A DNA stretch of 64,000 nucleotides from Ralstonia sp. 25mfcol4.1 (GTDB lineage: Bacteria; Pseudomonadota; Gammaproteobacteria; Burkholderiales; Burkholderiaceae): the NCBI RefSeq assembly GCF_900104095.1, contig NZ_FNJO01000016.1:62001-126000 (forward strand), given 5' to 3'. The translations under genes and the position numbers were made by a program. The notes beneath the pieces were generated by a model, which was not told the origin of the DNA, did no database searches, and worked only from the letters and a program-made list of their open reading frames with translations. Below, in pieces: positions 17,595 through 26,762 of the stretch (positions within the stretch are counted from its first letter, which is position 1; each line of letters begins with the position of its first letter).

Positions 17595-18956
17595 TCAAAC
17601 CTCCGGAAAGTGTTCGGGCACCACGGCGTGCCGGGCCTGCTCGACGCTGTCGTCGCGCGCGGGGATGCCGTTGAGGACCAGATTCAGAAAGACCGACACC
17701 ACGCAAGAGATGATCACGCTGCTATGCACGAACGGCTGCAGCGCGGCGGGCAGCTTGTCCAGCAGGTTCGGCATGATCACGGGCATCAATGAGCAGGCGA
17801 GCGTGATGGCCACCACGCTGAGGTTGGCCGGCTTGCGTTCATAGTCCACCTGGCCCAGCGTCCGGATTCCCGCGGCTACCACCACGCCGAACATGACGAT
17901 GGTCGCGCCACCCAGTGCGGCCGCCGGAATCGACGAGAACAGCGCGCCGATCTTGGGTACCAGAGCCACCACACACAGCATGACGCCGCATACGGCCACT
18001 ACCCAGCGGCTGCGCACGCCGGTGACGATGACCAGCCCCACGTTCTCCATGAACGCGATGAACGGAAAGGCGGCGAACATGCCGCCGATGGCGCTGGCCA
18101 GTCCGTTCGCGCGCAGGCCCGCAGTGGCTTCCTGCTCGCTCACGGGCCGCTTGACGATGTCGCCGATGGCCACGAACAGGCCCATCGATTCCACCATCTG
18201 CACGACCATCACGATCACCATCGTCACGATGGCACCGGCATTGAACGTGGGCAGGCCGAATGCGAACGGCGTGACCATGGTGAACCACGGCGCACGGGCC
18301 ACTTCGTCGAAGTTGCCCATGCCCATGAGCCACGCGGCCGCGCCGCCCATCATCAGGCCGATCAGCACGGCCAGGCTGCGCACCAGCCGGCCACCATGGC
18401 TGTTGATGAACAGGATCAGTGCCACGGTGCCGAAAGCCACGATGAAGAACATCGGCGAGCCGAACGCTTTGGCGTCATGGCCGCCGCCGGCCCATTGGTA
18501 GGCGACCGGAAACAGCGACAGGCCTACCGAGGTGATGATGCACCCGCTTACTACGGGCGGAAAGAAGCGTTTAAGGCGCCCGATCACGGGCGCCAGGAAC
18601 ATCGTGACCACGCCCGCGCCGATCACTGCACCGCAGACCCCGGTGAAGCCAAGCGACGGGTCGGTGCCGATGGCGATGACCGGCCCCACGGAGCCGAATG
18701 CCACGCCCTGCATCAGCGGCAGGCGCACGCCGAACTTCCAGAAGCCCACGGTTTGCAGCAGCGTGGCAATGCCGGACGTGAACAGCGCGGTGCTGATCAG
18801 CAGCGTGGTCTGCGCCGGTGTCATCTTCAGGGCGCCGGCAACGATCATCGGCACGGCGATGGCGCCAAGATAACTGACCAGCATATGCTGGAAACCAAGC
18901 GAGACCATGGCCCGCGCGGGCAGTATCTGGTCGACGGGATCAACGGGGATTGACAT
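17595..18956 (-). CDS. NCS2-family nucleobase:cation symporter (purine permease)
   Basis: The integral membrane protein of 453 residues has around 14 hydrophobic segments. It carries NCS2 signatures QGVAFGSVGPVIAIG, FFPPVVSGCIITSVGLSL and the conserved FAFPFIAFMENVGLVIVTGVRSRWV-type stretch in two parts. NCS2 proteins import xanthine, uric acid, uracil or analogues with protons or sodium. ATG 18956 has AGGAG upstream. It is the first gene of a two-gene unit with the deaminase and is read away from an AraC regulator. A second, distinct NCS2 permease occurs at 26763-28151. Confidence 0.93.
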   Translation of the reverse strand: MSIPVDPVDQILPARAMVSLGFQHMLVSYLGAIAVPMIVAGALKMTPAQTTLLISTALFTSGIATLLQTVGFWKFGVRLPLMQGVAFGSVGPVIAIGTDPSLGFTGVCGAVIGAGVVTMFLAPVIGRLKRFFPPVVSGCIITSVGLSLFPVAYQWAGGGHDAKAFGSPMFFIVAFGTVALILFINSHGGRLVRSLAVLIGLMMGGAAAWLMGMGNFDEVARAPWFTMVTPFAFGLPTFNAGAIVTMVIVMVVQMVESMGLFVAIGDIVKRPVSEQEATAGLRANGLASAIGGMFAAFPFIAFMENVGLVIVTGVRSRWVVAVCGVMLCVVALVPKIGALFSSIPAAALGGATIVMFGVVVAAGIRTLGQVDYERKPANLSVVAITLACSLMPVIMPNLLDKLPAALQPFVHSSVIISCVVSVFLNLVLNGIPARDDSVEQARHAVVPEHFPEV

Positions 18957-19167
18957 GGCTTTCTCCTGCCTTGGACGTGTGGGGTGTGCACCCAAGGTAG
19001 CGAGCCCGCAACCGCGTGCGTAGCATCATTGCGAAGGCGCGCGCACGGAAGCGAAATACAGCGGGTTTTCCTCAGCTTGCATGAAACCTGCATGGATCCC
19101 TAGCATGCACACATTCCTTGCCGTTCGTCCCTCCGTTTGCACCATGGGCCATCATGCTGCACCAAGA

Positions 19168-20121
19168 ATGAACACCGCGAGTCATGCGCGTGCACTGGAT
19201 CATGTGCAGGCGCTTTCCGCGCGCGTGTTCGGCCCCACGCGGCTGCATACGGACGATGCAGACCCCGAAGTGGCACTGCAAAGCTGCCAGATCGGCCACC
19301 TGACGCTGGCGAGCACGCGCTATGCCCGCGACATGACGGTGGAGCCGGTGCCCGGCAAAGACGAGTACGTCATCCAGACCGTGATCTCGGGCCAGTGCAG
19401 CGTCGAGGTCGAAGGCGTATCGGTCACGATGGAGCCGGGTAACACGTGGGTGTTCTCGCCATCGCTGTCCGTGAGGCTGCATTTGGAAGCAGGATGCGAA
19501 CGCTTCAGCGTTGTGGTGCGGCGGCATGCGCTCGAGGATGCGTTTCGCGCATGTTTCAACTTCGATCCGCCCAGCCCCATGGTCTTTGCGTTGCAGCCAT
19601 TGCCCGACGCGCAACGCGCCGGACGCTGGCGGGCGTTGATGACGTGGATGCGTGCCGAAGCCGCGATGCGCGAGGATCGGCACGGCCTGCCCGCCGCCGA
19701 CACGGCTATCGAACAGCTTTGCCTGACCACGTTGCTGGTGGACCATTTCGGGGAGGACGGCAGCCTGCTGCCACGCGGCTATTTGCCGTCATTGCCAGCC
19801 TACGTGCGTCGCGCCATTCGGTACCTGCGCGCCAATCTTGGCCAGCCGGTAATGATGCAGGAGCTTGCCGCCCATTGCGGCGTGTGCGAGCGCACGCTGC
19901 AGCTTGGCTTTCGCAAGAGCAAGAACACCACGCCGATGGAATACCTGCGCGTGCTGCGCCTGCAGGGCGCGCGCGCCGACCTGCAACGCGCAATACCGGG
20001 CCCCGGCGTAGTGTCGGCCATCGCGTTGCGACACGGGTTTACGCACCTGAGCCTGTTCGCGCGCGAATACCGACGCGAATTCGGGGAATCGCCTTCGGCC
20101 ACGCTGCGTCGCGCGGGATAA
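19168..20121 (+). CDS. AraC-family transcriptional regulator
   Basis: The protein has about 317 residues from ATG 19168; an in-frame ATG at 19081 would add 29 poorly conserved residues. The N-terminal two thirds is a sensing domain of the AraC-binding-like type (ISGQCSVEVEGVSVTMEPGNTWVFSP). The C-terminus is the double helix-turn-helix (MQELAAHCGVCERTLQLGFRK and VSAIALRHGFTHLSLFAREYR). It is divergent from the NCS2 permease/deaminase pair with about 210 bases between, so it is their likely activator in response to the imported heterocycle. Confidence 0.88.
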   Translation: MNTASHARALDHVQALSARVFGPTRLHTDDADPEVALQSCQIGHLTLASTRYARDMTVEPVPGKDEYVIQTVISGQCSVEVEGVSVTMEPGNTWVFSPSLSVRLHLEAGCERFSVVVRRHALEDAFRACFNFDPPSPMVFALQPLPDAQRAGRWRALMTWMRAEAAMREDRHGLPAADTAIEQLCLTTLLVDHFGEDGSLLPRGYLPSLPAYVRRAIRYLRANLGQPVMMQELAAHCGVCERTLQLGFRKSKNTTPMEYLRVLRLQGARADLQRAIPGPGVVSAIALRHGFTHLSLFAREYRREFGESPSATLRRAG

Positions 20122-20151
20122 AAAAGACGCAGCCGACGTGAGGCGGCTGCG
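20121..20151 (-). terminator. Rho-independent terminator of the five-gene hydroxylase operon
   Basis: On the minus strand an 8-bp stem (20144-20151 with 20128-20135) is followed by TC and a run of five T. It lies 70 bases after the COG0523 GTPase stop and touches the end of the convergent araC-type gene. A second hairpin (20162-20167 with 20176-20181) precedes it. Confidence 0.75.
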
Positions 20152-20219
20152 CCATCAATCACCCGCCGATATTGTGGCGGGGTCCCAGAGCTGATTCCGG
20201 CGGCGTTGGCGGCTGCGTG

Positions 20220-21293
20220 CTATGCGGGGAGTTGCGTGGGCTGGCAAACGCCCAGCAGCGTCTGCAGTCTTGCCCGGTCGAGGTTGCGGCCGATAAATAC
20301 GAACTTGCTTTCGCGAGGCATGTCGCCCCATGCGTCCCCGGGGTGGAAGTCCATCAGCCGGTGCACGGCCTGGAGCACGTGCCGCCGATCGTCGTCGTGC
20401 ACGGCCACGATGCCTTTCATCCGGAACACGTTGTCGCCTTGGGCGGCCAGCAACGCGCGCAGCCCGTGTTCCAGCCGTTGCCGGTCGAACGGCGCGTCGA
20501 ACACCAGCGAAACCGACGTGACCGACGGATCGTGACGATGTGCGTGGTCGTCATCGTCATGGCTGTGATCGCATCGTTCGTCGCAGACATGGTCGGCGTG
20601 GTCATGATGGGTGTGGTCGTCGTCAGGCAGGCGCGCCGCACCTGGCGTGAAGCCGCCAATGCCCAGAATGCGCGACAGGTCCACCTGCGCGTAGTTCGAC
20701 CGCAAGATCTGCGCGCCTTCGTTCAGATGATGCAGGCGATGTGTCAGCGCGTCCAGCCGCTCGGCGTCCACCAGGTCGGACTTGTTCAGGATGATGCGGT
20801 CGGCGGCCACGATCTGGTCGACGGCCTGGTTGTCGAAGCCGGACAATTTCGGATCGTCCAGATGGTCCTCGATGTGCACCGCGTCGACCAGCGTCAGGAT
20901 GCCGTCCAGCGTCACCTGCTTCGCCACGTCGTTATCCATGAAGAACGTGGCGGCAACCGGAGCCGGGTCGGCCAGGCCACTGGTCTCAACCAGGATGTGG
21001 TCGAATCGCTCAGGCCGTTCGAGCAGCTTCTGCAGGATGGCTACCAGATCGGTCCGTACGTCGACCACGCAGCAGATGCAGCCGTTAGTCATCTGGTAGA
21101 TCTCTTCGTCGGAGGTCAGCACCAGGTCGGAATCGACGTCGACCTCGCCGAACTCGTTCTCGATCACCGCGATCCGGTGTCCGTGTTTCTGCGTCAGGAT
21201 GTGGTTCAGCAGCGTGGTTTTGCCCGCGCCCAGAAAGCCGGTCAGGATGGTAACGGGTACGGGCGGGTGGGTGCGGCGATGGGCTTCGATCAT
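20220..21293 (-). CDS. COG0523/CobW-family GTPase, putative metallochaperone
   Basis: The 357-residue P-loop GTPase has Walker A GFLGAGKTT, metal-site motif NGCICC (CxCC near residue 73), ETSGLADPAP and NKSDLVD as guanine specificity loop. Between about residues 220 and 260 it carries a His/Asp-rich insert (DDDHTHHDHADHVCDERCDH), typical of members that handle zinc or other divalent metals. It ends with the CobW C-terminal domain. It is the last gene of the hydroxylase operon and overlaps ubiX by 4 bases. That location suggests it delivers metal to an enzyme of this pathway, perhaps one of the nearby amidohydrolases; this is inference. Confidence 0.92.
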   Translation of the reverse strand: MIEAHRRTHPPVPVTILTGFLGAGKTTLLNHILTQKHGHRIAVIENEFGEVDVDSDLVLTSDEEIYQMTNGCICCVVDVRTDLVAILQKLLERPERFDHILVETSGLADPAPVAATFFMDNDVAKQVTLDGILTLVDAVHIEDHLDDPKLSGFDNQAVDQIVAADRIILNKSDLVDAERLDALTHRLHHLNEGAQILRSNYAQVDLSRILGIGGFTPGAARLPDDDHTHHDHADHVCDERCDHSHDDDDHAHRHDPSVTSVSLVFDAPFDRQRLEHGLRALLAAQGDNVFRMKGIVAVHDDDRRHVLQAVHRLMDFHPGDAWGDMPRESKFVFIGRNLDRARLQTLLGVCQPTQLPA

Positions 21294-21916
21294 GGTGTCT
21301 CCCGGGTGATGACTTCGGCGTTGACGGCGGCAAGCGTGGCGCGCATGCCGGCCCAGCGCGAGACCAGGCCGTCATGCGGAATGTCGAACAGGTCCAGCAC
21401 GCGTCCGACGGTGTGGTTGACGATGTCGTCGACGCGTTGTGGATGGGTATAGAACGCGGGCATCGGGGGCATGACGATGGCCCCCATTTCGGTGACGGTG
21501 GTCATGTTGCGCAGATGCACCAGGTGCAGCGGCGTTTCCCGCGTCAGCAAGACTAGCCGGCGGCGTTCCTTGAGCATGACGTCGGCGGCGCGCGTGATCA
21601 GGTTGTCGGCCAGCCCGGTGGCCACGGCGGCCAGTGTGCGCATCGAGCAGGGCGCCACCACCATGCCGTCGCAGCGGAACGACCCGCTGGCCAGACTGGC
21701 GCCGATGTCGCGCACGTTGTGTACGACGTCCGCCAGCCCTTCCACCTGGGGGCGTTGCAGGCCCAGTTCGTGATGTACGGTGAGCAGGCCGGACGGCGAG
21801 CAAACCAGGTGCGTTTCCCAGCCGTCGATCATGCCGAGTGCCTGCAGCAGCCGCACACCGTACGCCGCGCCGCTGGCGCCGGTGATGGCTACCACCAGCC
21901 GGCGCGTCGCGTTCAT
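21290..21916 (-). CDS. UbiX/Pad1-family flavin prenyltransferase
   Basis: The 208-residue protein begins AITGASGAAYGVRLLQAL, the FMN-binding opening of UbiX. It keeps VAPCSMRTLAAVATGLADNLITRAADVMLKE (here split by position into residues 88-118) and RETPLHLVHLRNM, the dimethylallyl-phosphate-binding region. UbiX makes prenylated FMN, the cofactor of UbiD decarboxylases; the UbiD partner is at 28371-29813. It overlaps the molybdopterin subunit gene (ATGA) upstream and the GTPase gene (ATGA) downstream, so it is translated as part of the hydroxylase operon. This is unlikely to be the housekeeping ubiquinone gene, given the context. Confidence 0.93.
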   Translation of the reverse strand: MNATRRLVVAITGASGAAYGVRLLQALGMIDGWETHLVCSPSGLLTVHHELGLQRPQVEGLADVVHNVRDIGASLASGSFRCDGMVVAPCSMRTLAAVATGLADNLITRAADVMLKERRRLVLLTRETPLHLVHLRNMTTVTEMGAIVMPPMPAFYTHPQRVDDIVNHTVGRVLDLFDIPHDGLVSRWAGMRATLAAVNAEVITRETP

Positions 21917-24198
21917 GGGCGGGCCTCCGTCGCGCGCTTTGCCGCCAGCGCCTGCAATACCTGCTCGGGCTTGATCGGATAGTGGCGAAAGCGTACGCCG
22001 ATGGCGTCGAACACGGCATTGGCGATGGCCGGCCCGATGGCGACGATTGGATCTTCCCCGACGCCCTTGGCACCGAACGGGCCGCCCGGGTCGGGCGCGG
22101 CTTCCAGCAGCACGGTGTGGATCTCGGGCATGTCCATGGCCAGCGGCATCTTGTAGTCGACGAAATTGGCGTTCAGCGACCGGCCCGTCTTCACGTCGAT
22201 CTGGTAGTCCTCGTAAAGCGTGTGACCAATACCTTGCTGGATGCCGCCCTCGATCTGGCCCGCGGCGGCAACCGGGTGAATCACCTTGCCGATGTCGTGC
22301 ACCGGCACGACCTGCTTCACGGTGACGAAGCCAGTCTCGGTATCGACTTCCACTTCGACGAAATGCGCGGCAAACGAGTACGACTTGGTGGGGTGATAGG
22401 TGGCGGTGCCCACCAGTTGCGCGGCGGGCAGGCCCTTACGCGGCATCACGGCTTCGCGCACGGTCATCGTCGGGCCCTGGCGGCCACGTACCGAGATCAC
22501 GCCGTTCACGATATCGAGGTCCGCCGGTTCCGCTTCCATCTGTTTCGCCGCGCGCGCCAGCAGCTGCGTCTTGATGTCGGCGGCCGCCATCTGCGCGGCG
22601 CGTCCCACCATGTAGGTAGTGTGGCTGGCGAATGCGCCAATGTCCCACGGCACCACATCGGTATCGCCGTGTACCACGCTGACCGATTCGAACGGAATGG
22701 CCAGTTCTTCGGCCACGATCTCCGCCAGCGCCGTATGCGCGCCCGTCCCCAGTCCGGCGGCGCCGGTCAGCAGCACCACGGTGCCGTCCTCGTTCATCTT
22801 GACGATCGCATTGGCCTGTTCCTTGATACCCGGATAAGCGCTGCTGCCGTGCATTTCGCAGCCGATGCCCCAGCCGCGCCGGAGCACGCCGTGCTGCCGG
22901 CGCGTTTCGGCGCGGCGAGCGTTCCAGTTCACCACTTCCATGCCCTTGCGGATGCACGCTTCCAGACCGTGGCCGATGAGCGGATGGTTGGACGGTGCGA
23001 TATCGCCTTCACGGACCGCGTTGCGCAGCTTCAGTTCGGCGGGATCGACGCCCAGTCGTTCGGCGGCCTCGTCCATCTGGATGTCGAGCGCGTAGTACGT
23101 CTGTACCACGCCATAGCCACGGAAGGCGCCGGCGATCGGGCTGTTGGTGTAGACGCAGCGGCCTTCCAGCCTGACGTTCTCGCATCGATACAGCGACACC
23201 ATGGCCGCCGTGCCGACATTGGTCACGCCGGGCCCGTGCGAACCGTACGCGCCAGAATTGAAGACCACCTTCGCTTCGCGCGCGGTGATGGTGCCGTCGT
23301 TGCGAAAGCCTTGCCGCAGCCAGATCCTGGCCGGATGGCGCGTGCGTCCGCCCAGGAAGGTCTCTTCGCGCGTGTATTCCATCCGTACCGGACGATGCGT
23401 CTGGCGTGCCAGGAGCGCGCACAGGAACTCCGCCTGGAAAAGATCCTGCTTGGCGCCGAACCCGCCGCCCATGTGATCCACCAGCACGCGCACCTTGTGC
23501 AGCGGCAGGCCCAGCACCTCGGCCATGATGCCGCGCACCATGAACGCGGTCTGCGTCGAGATCCACACCGTCAGGTTGCCGTTACCGTCCCACTTGCAGG
23601 TCAGCACGTTCGGTTCCATGTAGGCCGGCGTGGGACGGCCGCCTTCGTACACGCCTTCGAGGATGAAGTCGGCTTCGGCAAAACCCTTGTCTACGTCGCC
23701 ACGCTCGATCTTGACCGGCGGCAGCACAAGGTTCCCGCCCGGTTCGCGGTCGTGGATCAGCGCGGCGCCTGGCGCGGTCGCATCTTCCACAGTGAAGAGC
23801 GCCGGCAGGGCTTCGTACTCGACCTGGATCAGTTCGATGGCGCGCGCCGCGATGTCCTCGCTGGTGGCCGCAACGGCCGCGACACCTTCTCCCCAGTAGC
23901 GGACCTTGTTGTCCAGGATGTACTGGTCGCCGGTGACTGACGCCGAGCGCGGATGTGGCGATCCCGCGTGCAGCACGCGCGGCACGTTTTCATGCGTGAG
24001 GATTGCTTTGACACCCGGCAGCGCCAGCGCGGCCGAAGTATCGATGCTGACGATGCGCGCGTGTGCCACGTTGCATCGCTTGAGCTTGGCGTGCAACAGG
24101 CCAGCCATCGGCATGTCCGATACGTACTTGGCGTTGCCGGTGACCTTGTCCAGCAGGTCGGCGCGCTTGACGCTGTGTCCAATCACGGCGTGGGTCAT
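21913..24198 (-). CDS. Xanthine dehydrogenase-family molybdopterin-binding subunit
   Basis: The 761-residue large subunit has no signal peptide, so it is cytoplasmic. Molybdopterin contacts are visible in DHMGGGFGAKQDLFQAEF, GAFRGYGVVQTYYALD, LTGAAGLGTGAHTALAEIVAEEL and the C-terminal FGAKGVGEDPIVAIGPAIANAV, which holds the catalytic Glu. It is of the CoxL/4-hydroxybenzoyl-CoA reductase alpha type, not the fused XdhB. Together with the 2Fe-2S and FAD subunits it forms a three-subunit hydroxylase that inserts water oxygen into an aromatic heterocycle. Start and stop overlap both neighbours by four bases. No XdhC-like maturation gene is present in the operon. Confidence 0.95.
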   Translation of the reverse strand: MTHAVIGHSVKRADLLDKVTGNAKYVSDMPMAGLLHAKLKRCNVAHARIVSIDTSAALALPGVKAILTHENVPRVLHAGSPHPRSASVTGDQYILDNKVRYWGEGVAAVAATSEDIAARAIELIQVEYEALPALFTVEDATAPGAALIHDREPGGNLVLPPVKIERGDVDKGFAEADFILEGVYEGGRPTPAYMEPNVLTCKWDGNGNLTVWISTQTAFMVRGIMAEVLGLPLHKVRVLVDHMGGGFGAKQDLFQAEFLCALLARQTHRPVRMEYTREETFLGGRTRHPARIWLRQGFRNDGTITAREAKVVFNSGAYGSHGPGVTNVGTAAMVSLYRCENVRLEGRCVYTNSPIAGAFRGYGVVQTYYALDIQMDEAAERLGVDPAELKLRNAVREGDIAPSNHPLIGHGLEACIRKGMEVVNWNARRAETRRQHGVLRRGWGIGCEMHGSSAYPGIKEQANAIVKMNEDGTVVLLTGAAGLGTGAHTALAEIVAEELAIPFESVSVVHGDTDVVPWDIGAFASHTTYMVGRAAQMAAADIKTQLLARAAKQMEAEPADLDIVNGVISVRGRQGPTMTVREAVMPRKGLPAAQLVGTATYHPTKSYSFAAHFVEVEVDTETGFVTVKQVVPVHDIGKVIHPVAAAGQIEGGIQQGIGHTLYEDYQIDVKTGRSLNANFVDYKMPLAMDMPEIHTVLLEAAPDPGGPFGAKGVGEDPIVAIGPAIANAVFDAIGVRFRHYPIKPEQVLQALAAKRATEARP

Positions 24199-24710
24199 CG
24201 TGCGTTCTCCGTCAGTGCGTGAGCGGCGTCGCCGTCTGGATGGCGCATGGCCTCGGCCGTCCGTTCCACAGCTTCGATGATCCTGGTGTAGCCCGTGCAG
24301 CGGCAGATGTTGCCCGAGATGGCAAAGCGGATTTCCTGCCGCGTGGGCTGCGGGTTGGCATCGAGCAATGCCTTGATGGCCACGATGAAGCCAGGTGTGC
24401 AGAAACCGCATTGCGCTGCACCGCAGCGCATAAACTGTTCCTGAATCGGATGCACCTCGTCTGCGGCGGGCTGGATGCCTTCGATCGTGACGATCTTGCG
24501 GCCGTGGGCTTCGGGCGCCAGCATCAGGCAACTGTTCATCGGCATGCCGTCAACCAGGATCGTGCACGATCCGCATTCGCCCACATCGCAGCCCTTCTTT
24601 GTACCAGTAAGTCCGGCGTCGGCGCGCAGCGCATCCAGCAATGTACTGTTGGGTTCCACGGCAAGCTCGCGGACTTCGCCGTTGATATCCACTTCGATCA
24701 GTTTGCGCAT
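24195..24710 (-). CDS. 2Fe-2S subunit of the xanthine dehydrogenase-type hydroxylase
   Basis: The 171-residue small subunit has the first cluster motif GCDVGECGSCTILVDG and the second CGFCTPG with CRCTGY. This CTPG/CTGY form matches the CoxS and xanthine dehydrogenase group and differs from the CQSG form of the small subunit at 8701. Its start overlaps the FAD-subunit stop by one base (TGATG), and its stop overlaps the large-subunit start (ATGA). It carries electrons from the molybdenum centre to FAD. Confidence 0.95.
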   Translation of the reverse strand: MRKLIEVDINGEVRELAVEPNSTLLDALRADAGLTGTKKGCDVGECGSCTILVDGMPMNSCLMLAPEAHGRKIVTIEGIQPAADEVHPIQEQFMRCGAAQCGFCTPGFIVAIKALLDANPQPTRQEIRFAISGNICRCTGYTRIIEAVERTAEAMRHPDGDAAHALTENAR

Positions 24711-25570
24711 CACAGTGTCTCCAGGGCTTGGGCGATGGCGCGGCGTGTCAGCACCCCCACCATCTCGCGGCGATATTCGGCGCTTGCGCGCACGTCGCTG
24801 ATCGGCCGTGCATCTTCCATGGCGGCATGCGCGGCCTGCAGAATCAGCGCGTCGGTGACGGGGCGATGGCGCAGCACCGCTTCGGCATGTCGTGCCCGAA
24901 TTGGCGTGGGACCGACTGCGGCAAGCACGATCCCAACGTCGGTGCAATGCCCGCGATCCACCGTGATTGACACGGCCACGCCGACGGTCGCCAGTTCCAT
25001 CTGTACGCGCCGTCCGTGCTTAATGTACGCCTTGCCGGTGTGCGGGGCCGGCGCGGGAATGGTGATGCGCGACACCAGCTCATCTGGCGCAAGGGCGGTC
25101 TTGCCGGCGCCAGTCACGAAGTCTTCCACGGACATCGAACGCGAGCCTTGCAGGCCGTACAGATGCACCGACGCGTTGTCGGCGATCAGTGGCGCGAGCA
25201 AATCGGCCGACGGCGATGCGCGGCACACATTGCCCACCACGGTGGCGCGGTTGCGTACCTGGATCGAGGCGAAGTCCGTGACGGCCCTGGCCAGGCTGGC
25301 GTAGTGACGACGCACCGCATACGACGTTTCCACCTCGCGCGTGGTAACCAGCGCGCCGATGCGCAGGCCATCAGCGAGATCGAATGCAAGCACGTCCATG
25401 CCGGGAATTTTCTTGATGTTGATGACGTGCGAGGGCTGGCGATGCGATTCCTTGATCTGCACGAGCAGGTCGGTGCCGCCGGCCAGCACGCTGGCGCCAC
25501 CGCCACAGCGATGCAGCAGCGCCGCGGCCTCTGCAAGCGTGGCGGGTTCGAGATATTCAAACGCTCTCAT
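24710..25570 (-). CDS. FAD-binding subunit of the xanthine dehydrogenase-type hydroxylase
   Basis: The 286-residue medium subunit has the two FAD loops of the CoxM/XdhB family, SVLAGGTDLLVQIK near residue 29 and ATVVGNVCRASPSADLLAPL near residue 104, and the C-terminal domain of this family. It begins at ATG 25570 and is the first gene of the operon, facing a divergent LysR gene. It passes electrons to NAD+ or another acceptor. Confidence 0.94.
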   Translation of the reverse strand: MRAFEYLEPATLAEAAALLHRCGGGASVLAGGTDLLVQIKESHRQPSHVINIKKIPGMDVLAFDLADGLRIGALVTTREVETSYAVRRHYASLARAVTDFASIQVRNRATVVGNVCRASPSADLLAPLIADNASVHLYGLQGSRSMSVEDFVTGAGKTALAPDELVSRITIPAPAPHTGKAYIKHGRRVQMELATVGVAVSITVDRGHCTDVGIVLAAVGPTPIRARHAEAVLRHRPVTDALILQAAHAAMEDARPISDVRASAEYRREMVGVLTRRAIAQALETL

Positions 25571-25751
25571 CTTCGGCTCCTGTGGGATGCTTGCGGCCCG
25601 TGCGGGGCGTGCATTTGCCGCTGACCGTGCCTCGATCATGGTGGGCGAGCCGTCATCGGTAAATACCCATAATCGGATTTATTCATCGTGTTACCCTTTG
25701 AATCACTGCCAAGCCGACGCCGTTACGGCGCACCACAGAGCAGGGGGAGAC
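25571..25751. promoter_or_regulatory. Divergent promoter region of the hydroxylase operon and LysR gene
   Basis: The 181-base divergent region has an AT-rich core with an interrupted dyad TAAAT at 25660-25664 and ATTTA at 25677-25681. This is a weak candidate LysR site of the T-N11-A kind. The arrangement (LysR divergent from its target) is typical of autoregulated catabolic activators. Confidence 0.4.
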
Positions 25752-26663
25752 ATGCCAGTCAACATGAACGTATCGCTGCGGCAGCTGCGCGCCTTCGTGG
25801 CCGTCGCCGAGGAATTGCATTTCACGCGCGCGGCGGAAAAGCTGAACCTATCGCAGTCGTCGGTCAGCGCGCTGATCCAGGAACTGGAAGGCAACCTGGG
25901 CATCAAGCTGTTCGACCGCCATACGCGCCTGATGCAAATCACGCAAGCCGGCGCGGAGTTGCTGCCAATGGTCAGGAAGGCCGTGGCCGACATCGACAGC
26001 GTGATCGACAGTTCCGCCGAGTTGCGCTCACTTGGCCGCGGCCGTGTGTCGATTGCCGCGTCGTCGATCCAGGCGGCACTGATGCTGCCGCGTTTCATTC
26101 GCGAGTTCTGCGTGGGCCATCCCGGCGTGAAAGTGGAGCTGCACGACGTGGCCGAGGACGAAGTGCCGCGCATGGTCAGCGCGGGCGAGGTCGACTTCGG
26201 CATCGGCACGATCCCGGAAGGTCAGCCCGATCTCAGTGCCCATCGGCTATCTTCCGACGCATTCGTGATCGTGATGCTGCCCAGCCATCCGCTGGCTCGC
26301 CGGCGAGAACTGACGTGGGAAGACGTGGCGAAGCTGCCGGTGATCGGGCCGCACCGCGGCAATCCCATTCGCGACTGCCTGGACGCCGCACTCGCCACGC
26401 GCGGCATTTCGCTGTCGCGTGTGCACGAGGTGTTCCTGCCGCTGACCATGGTGGGCATGGTCGATGCCGGATTAGGCGTCGCAGTGATGAGCACGGCTGT
26501 CACGCGGCTGACGTCGGCGCTGGGTCTCGTGACCGTCATGCCGCAAGACCCTGTCATTTCGCGCGACATCAGCCTCCTGATGCATGCGGACCGATCGCTG
26601 TCCCCATCCGCGCAATCGTTTCGGGATCTGCTGATGCGACATCGGAGCGATCTGGGGAAATAG
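25752..26663 (+). CDS. LysR-family transcriptional regulator
   Basis: The 303-residue regulator starts at ATG 25752 after GGGGGAGA. The N-terminal winged helix-turn-helix (residues about 5-65, with FTRAAEKLNLSQSSVSALIQELE) is followed by the periplasmic-binding-like effector domain. It is divergent from the molybdenum hydroxylase operon and convergent with the NCS2/UbiD/amidohydrolase operon, so it probably controls one or both. An upstream extension of the frame lies opposite the FAD-subunit gene and is not coding. Confidence 0.93.
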   Translation: MPVNMNVSLRQLRAFVAVAEELHFTRAAEKLNLSQSSVSALIQELEGNLGIKLFDRHTRLMQITQAGAELLPMVRKAVADIDSVIDSSAELRSLGRGRVSIAASSIQAALMLPRFIREFCVGHPGVKVELHDVAEDEVPRMVSAGEVDFGIGTIPEGQPDLSAHRLSSDAFVIVMLPSHPLARRRELTWEDVAKLPVIGPHRGNPIRDCLDAALATRGISLSRVHEVFLPLTMVGMVDAGLGVAVMSTAVTRLTSALGLVTVMPQDPVISRDISLLMHADRSLSPSAQSFRDLLMRHRSDLGK

Positions 26664-26762
26664 AGCGGACGCGACTGTTGCCACGGCGTGGCTTCGCGCC
26701 ACCGCGCCCGCTCTTCCCCGCTACGCTTTTGTTCGCGGGAGAACAGCCGAAACCACCAACCG

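Noticed and set aside
21982..23940. A 652-codon open frame on the plus strand opposite the molybdopterin subunit gene
   Set aside because: It is an antisense shadow of a GC-rich gene; the residues are Arg/His/Ala-rich with no domain, while the minus strand gives a full xanthine-dehydrogenase-type subunit.
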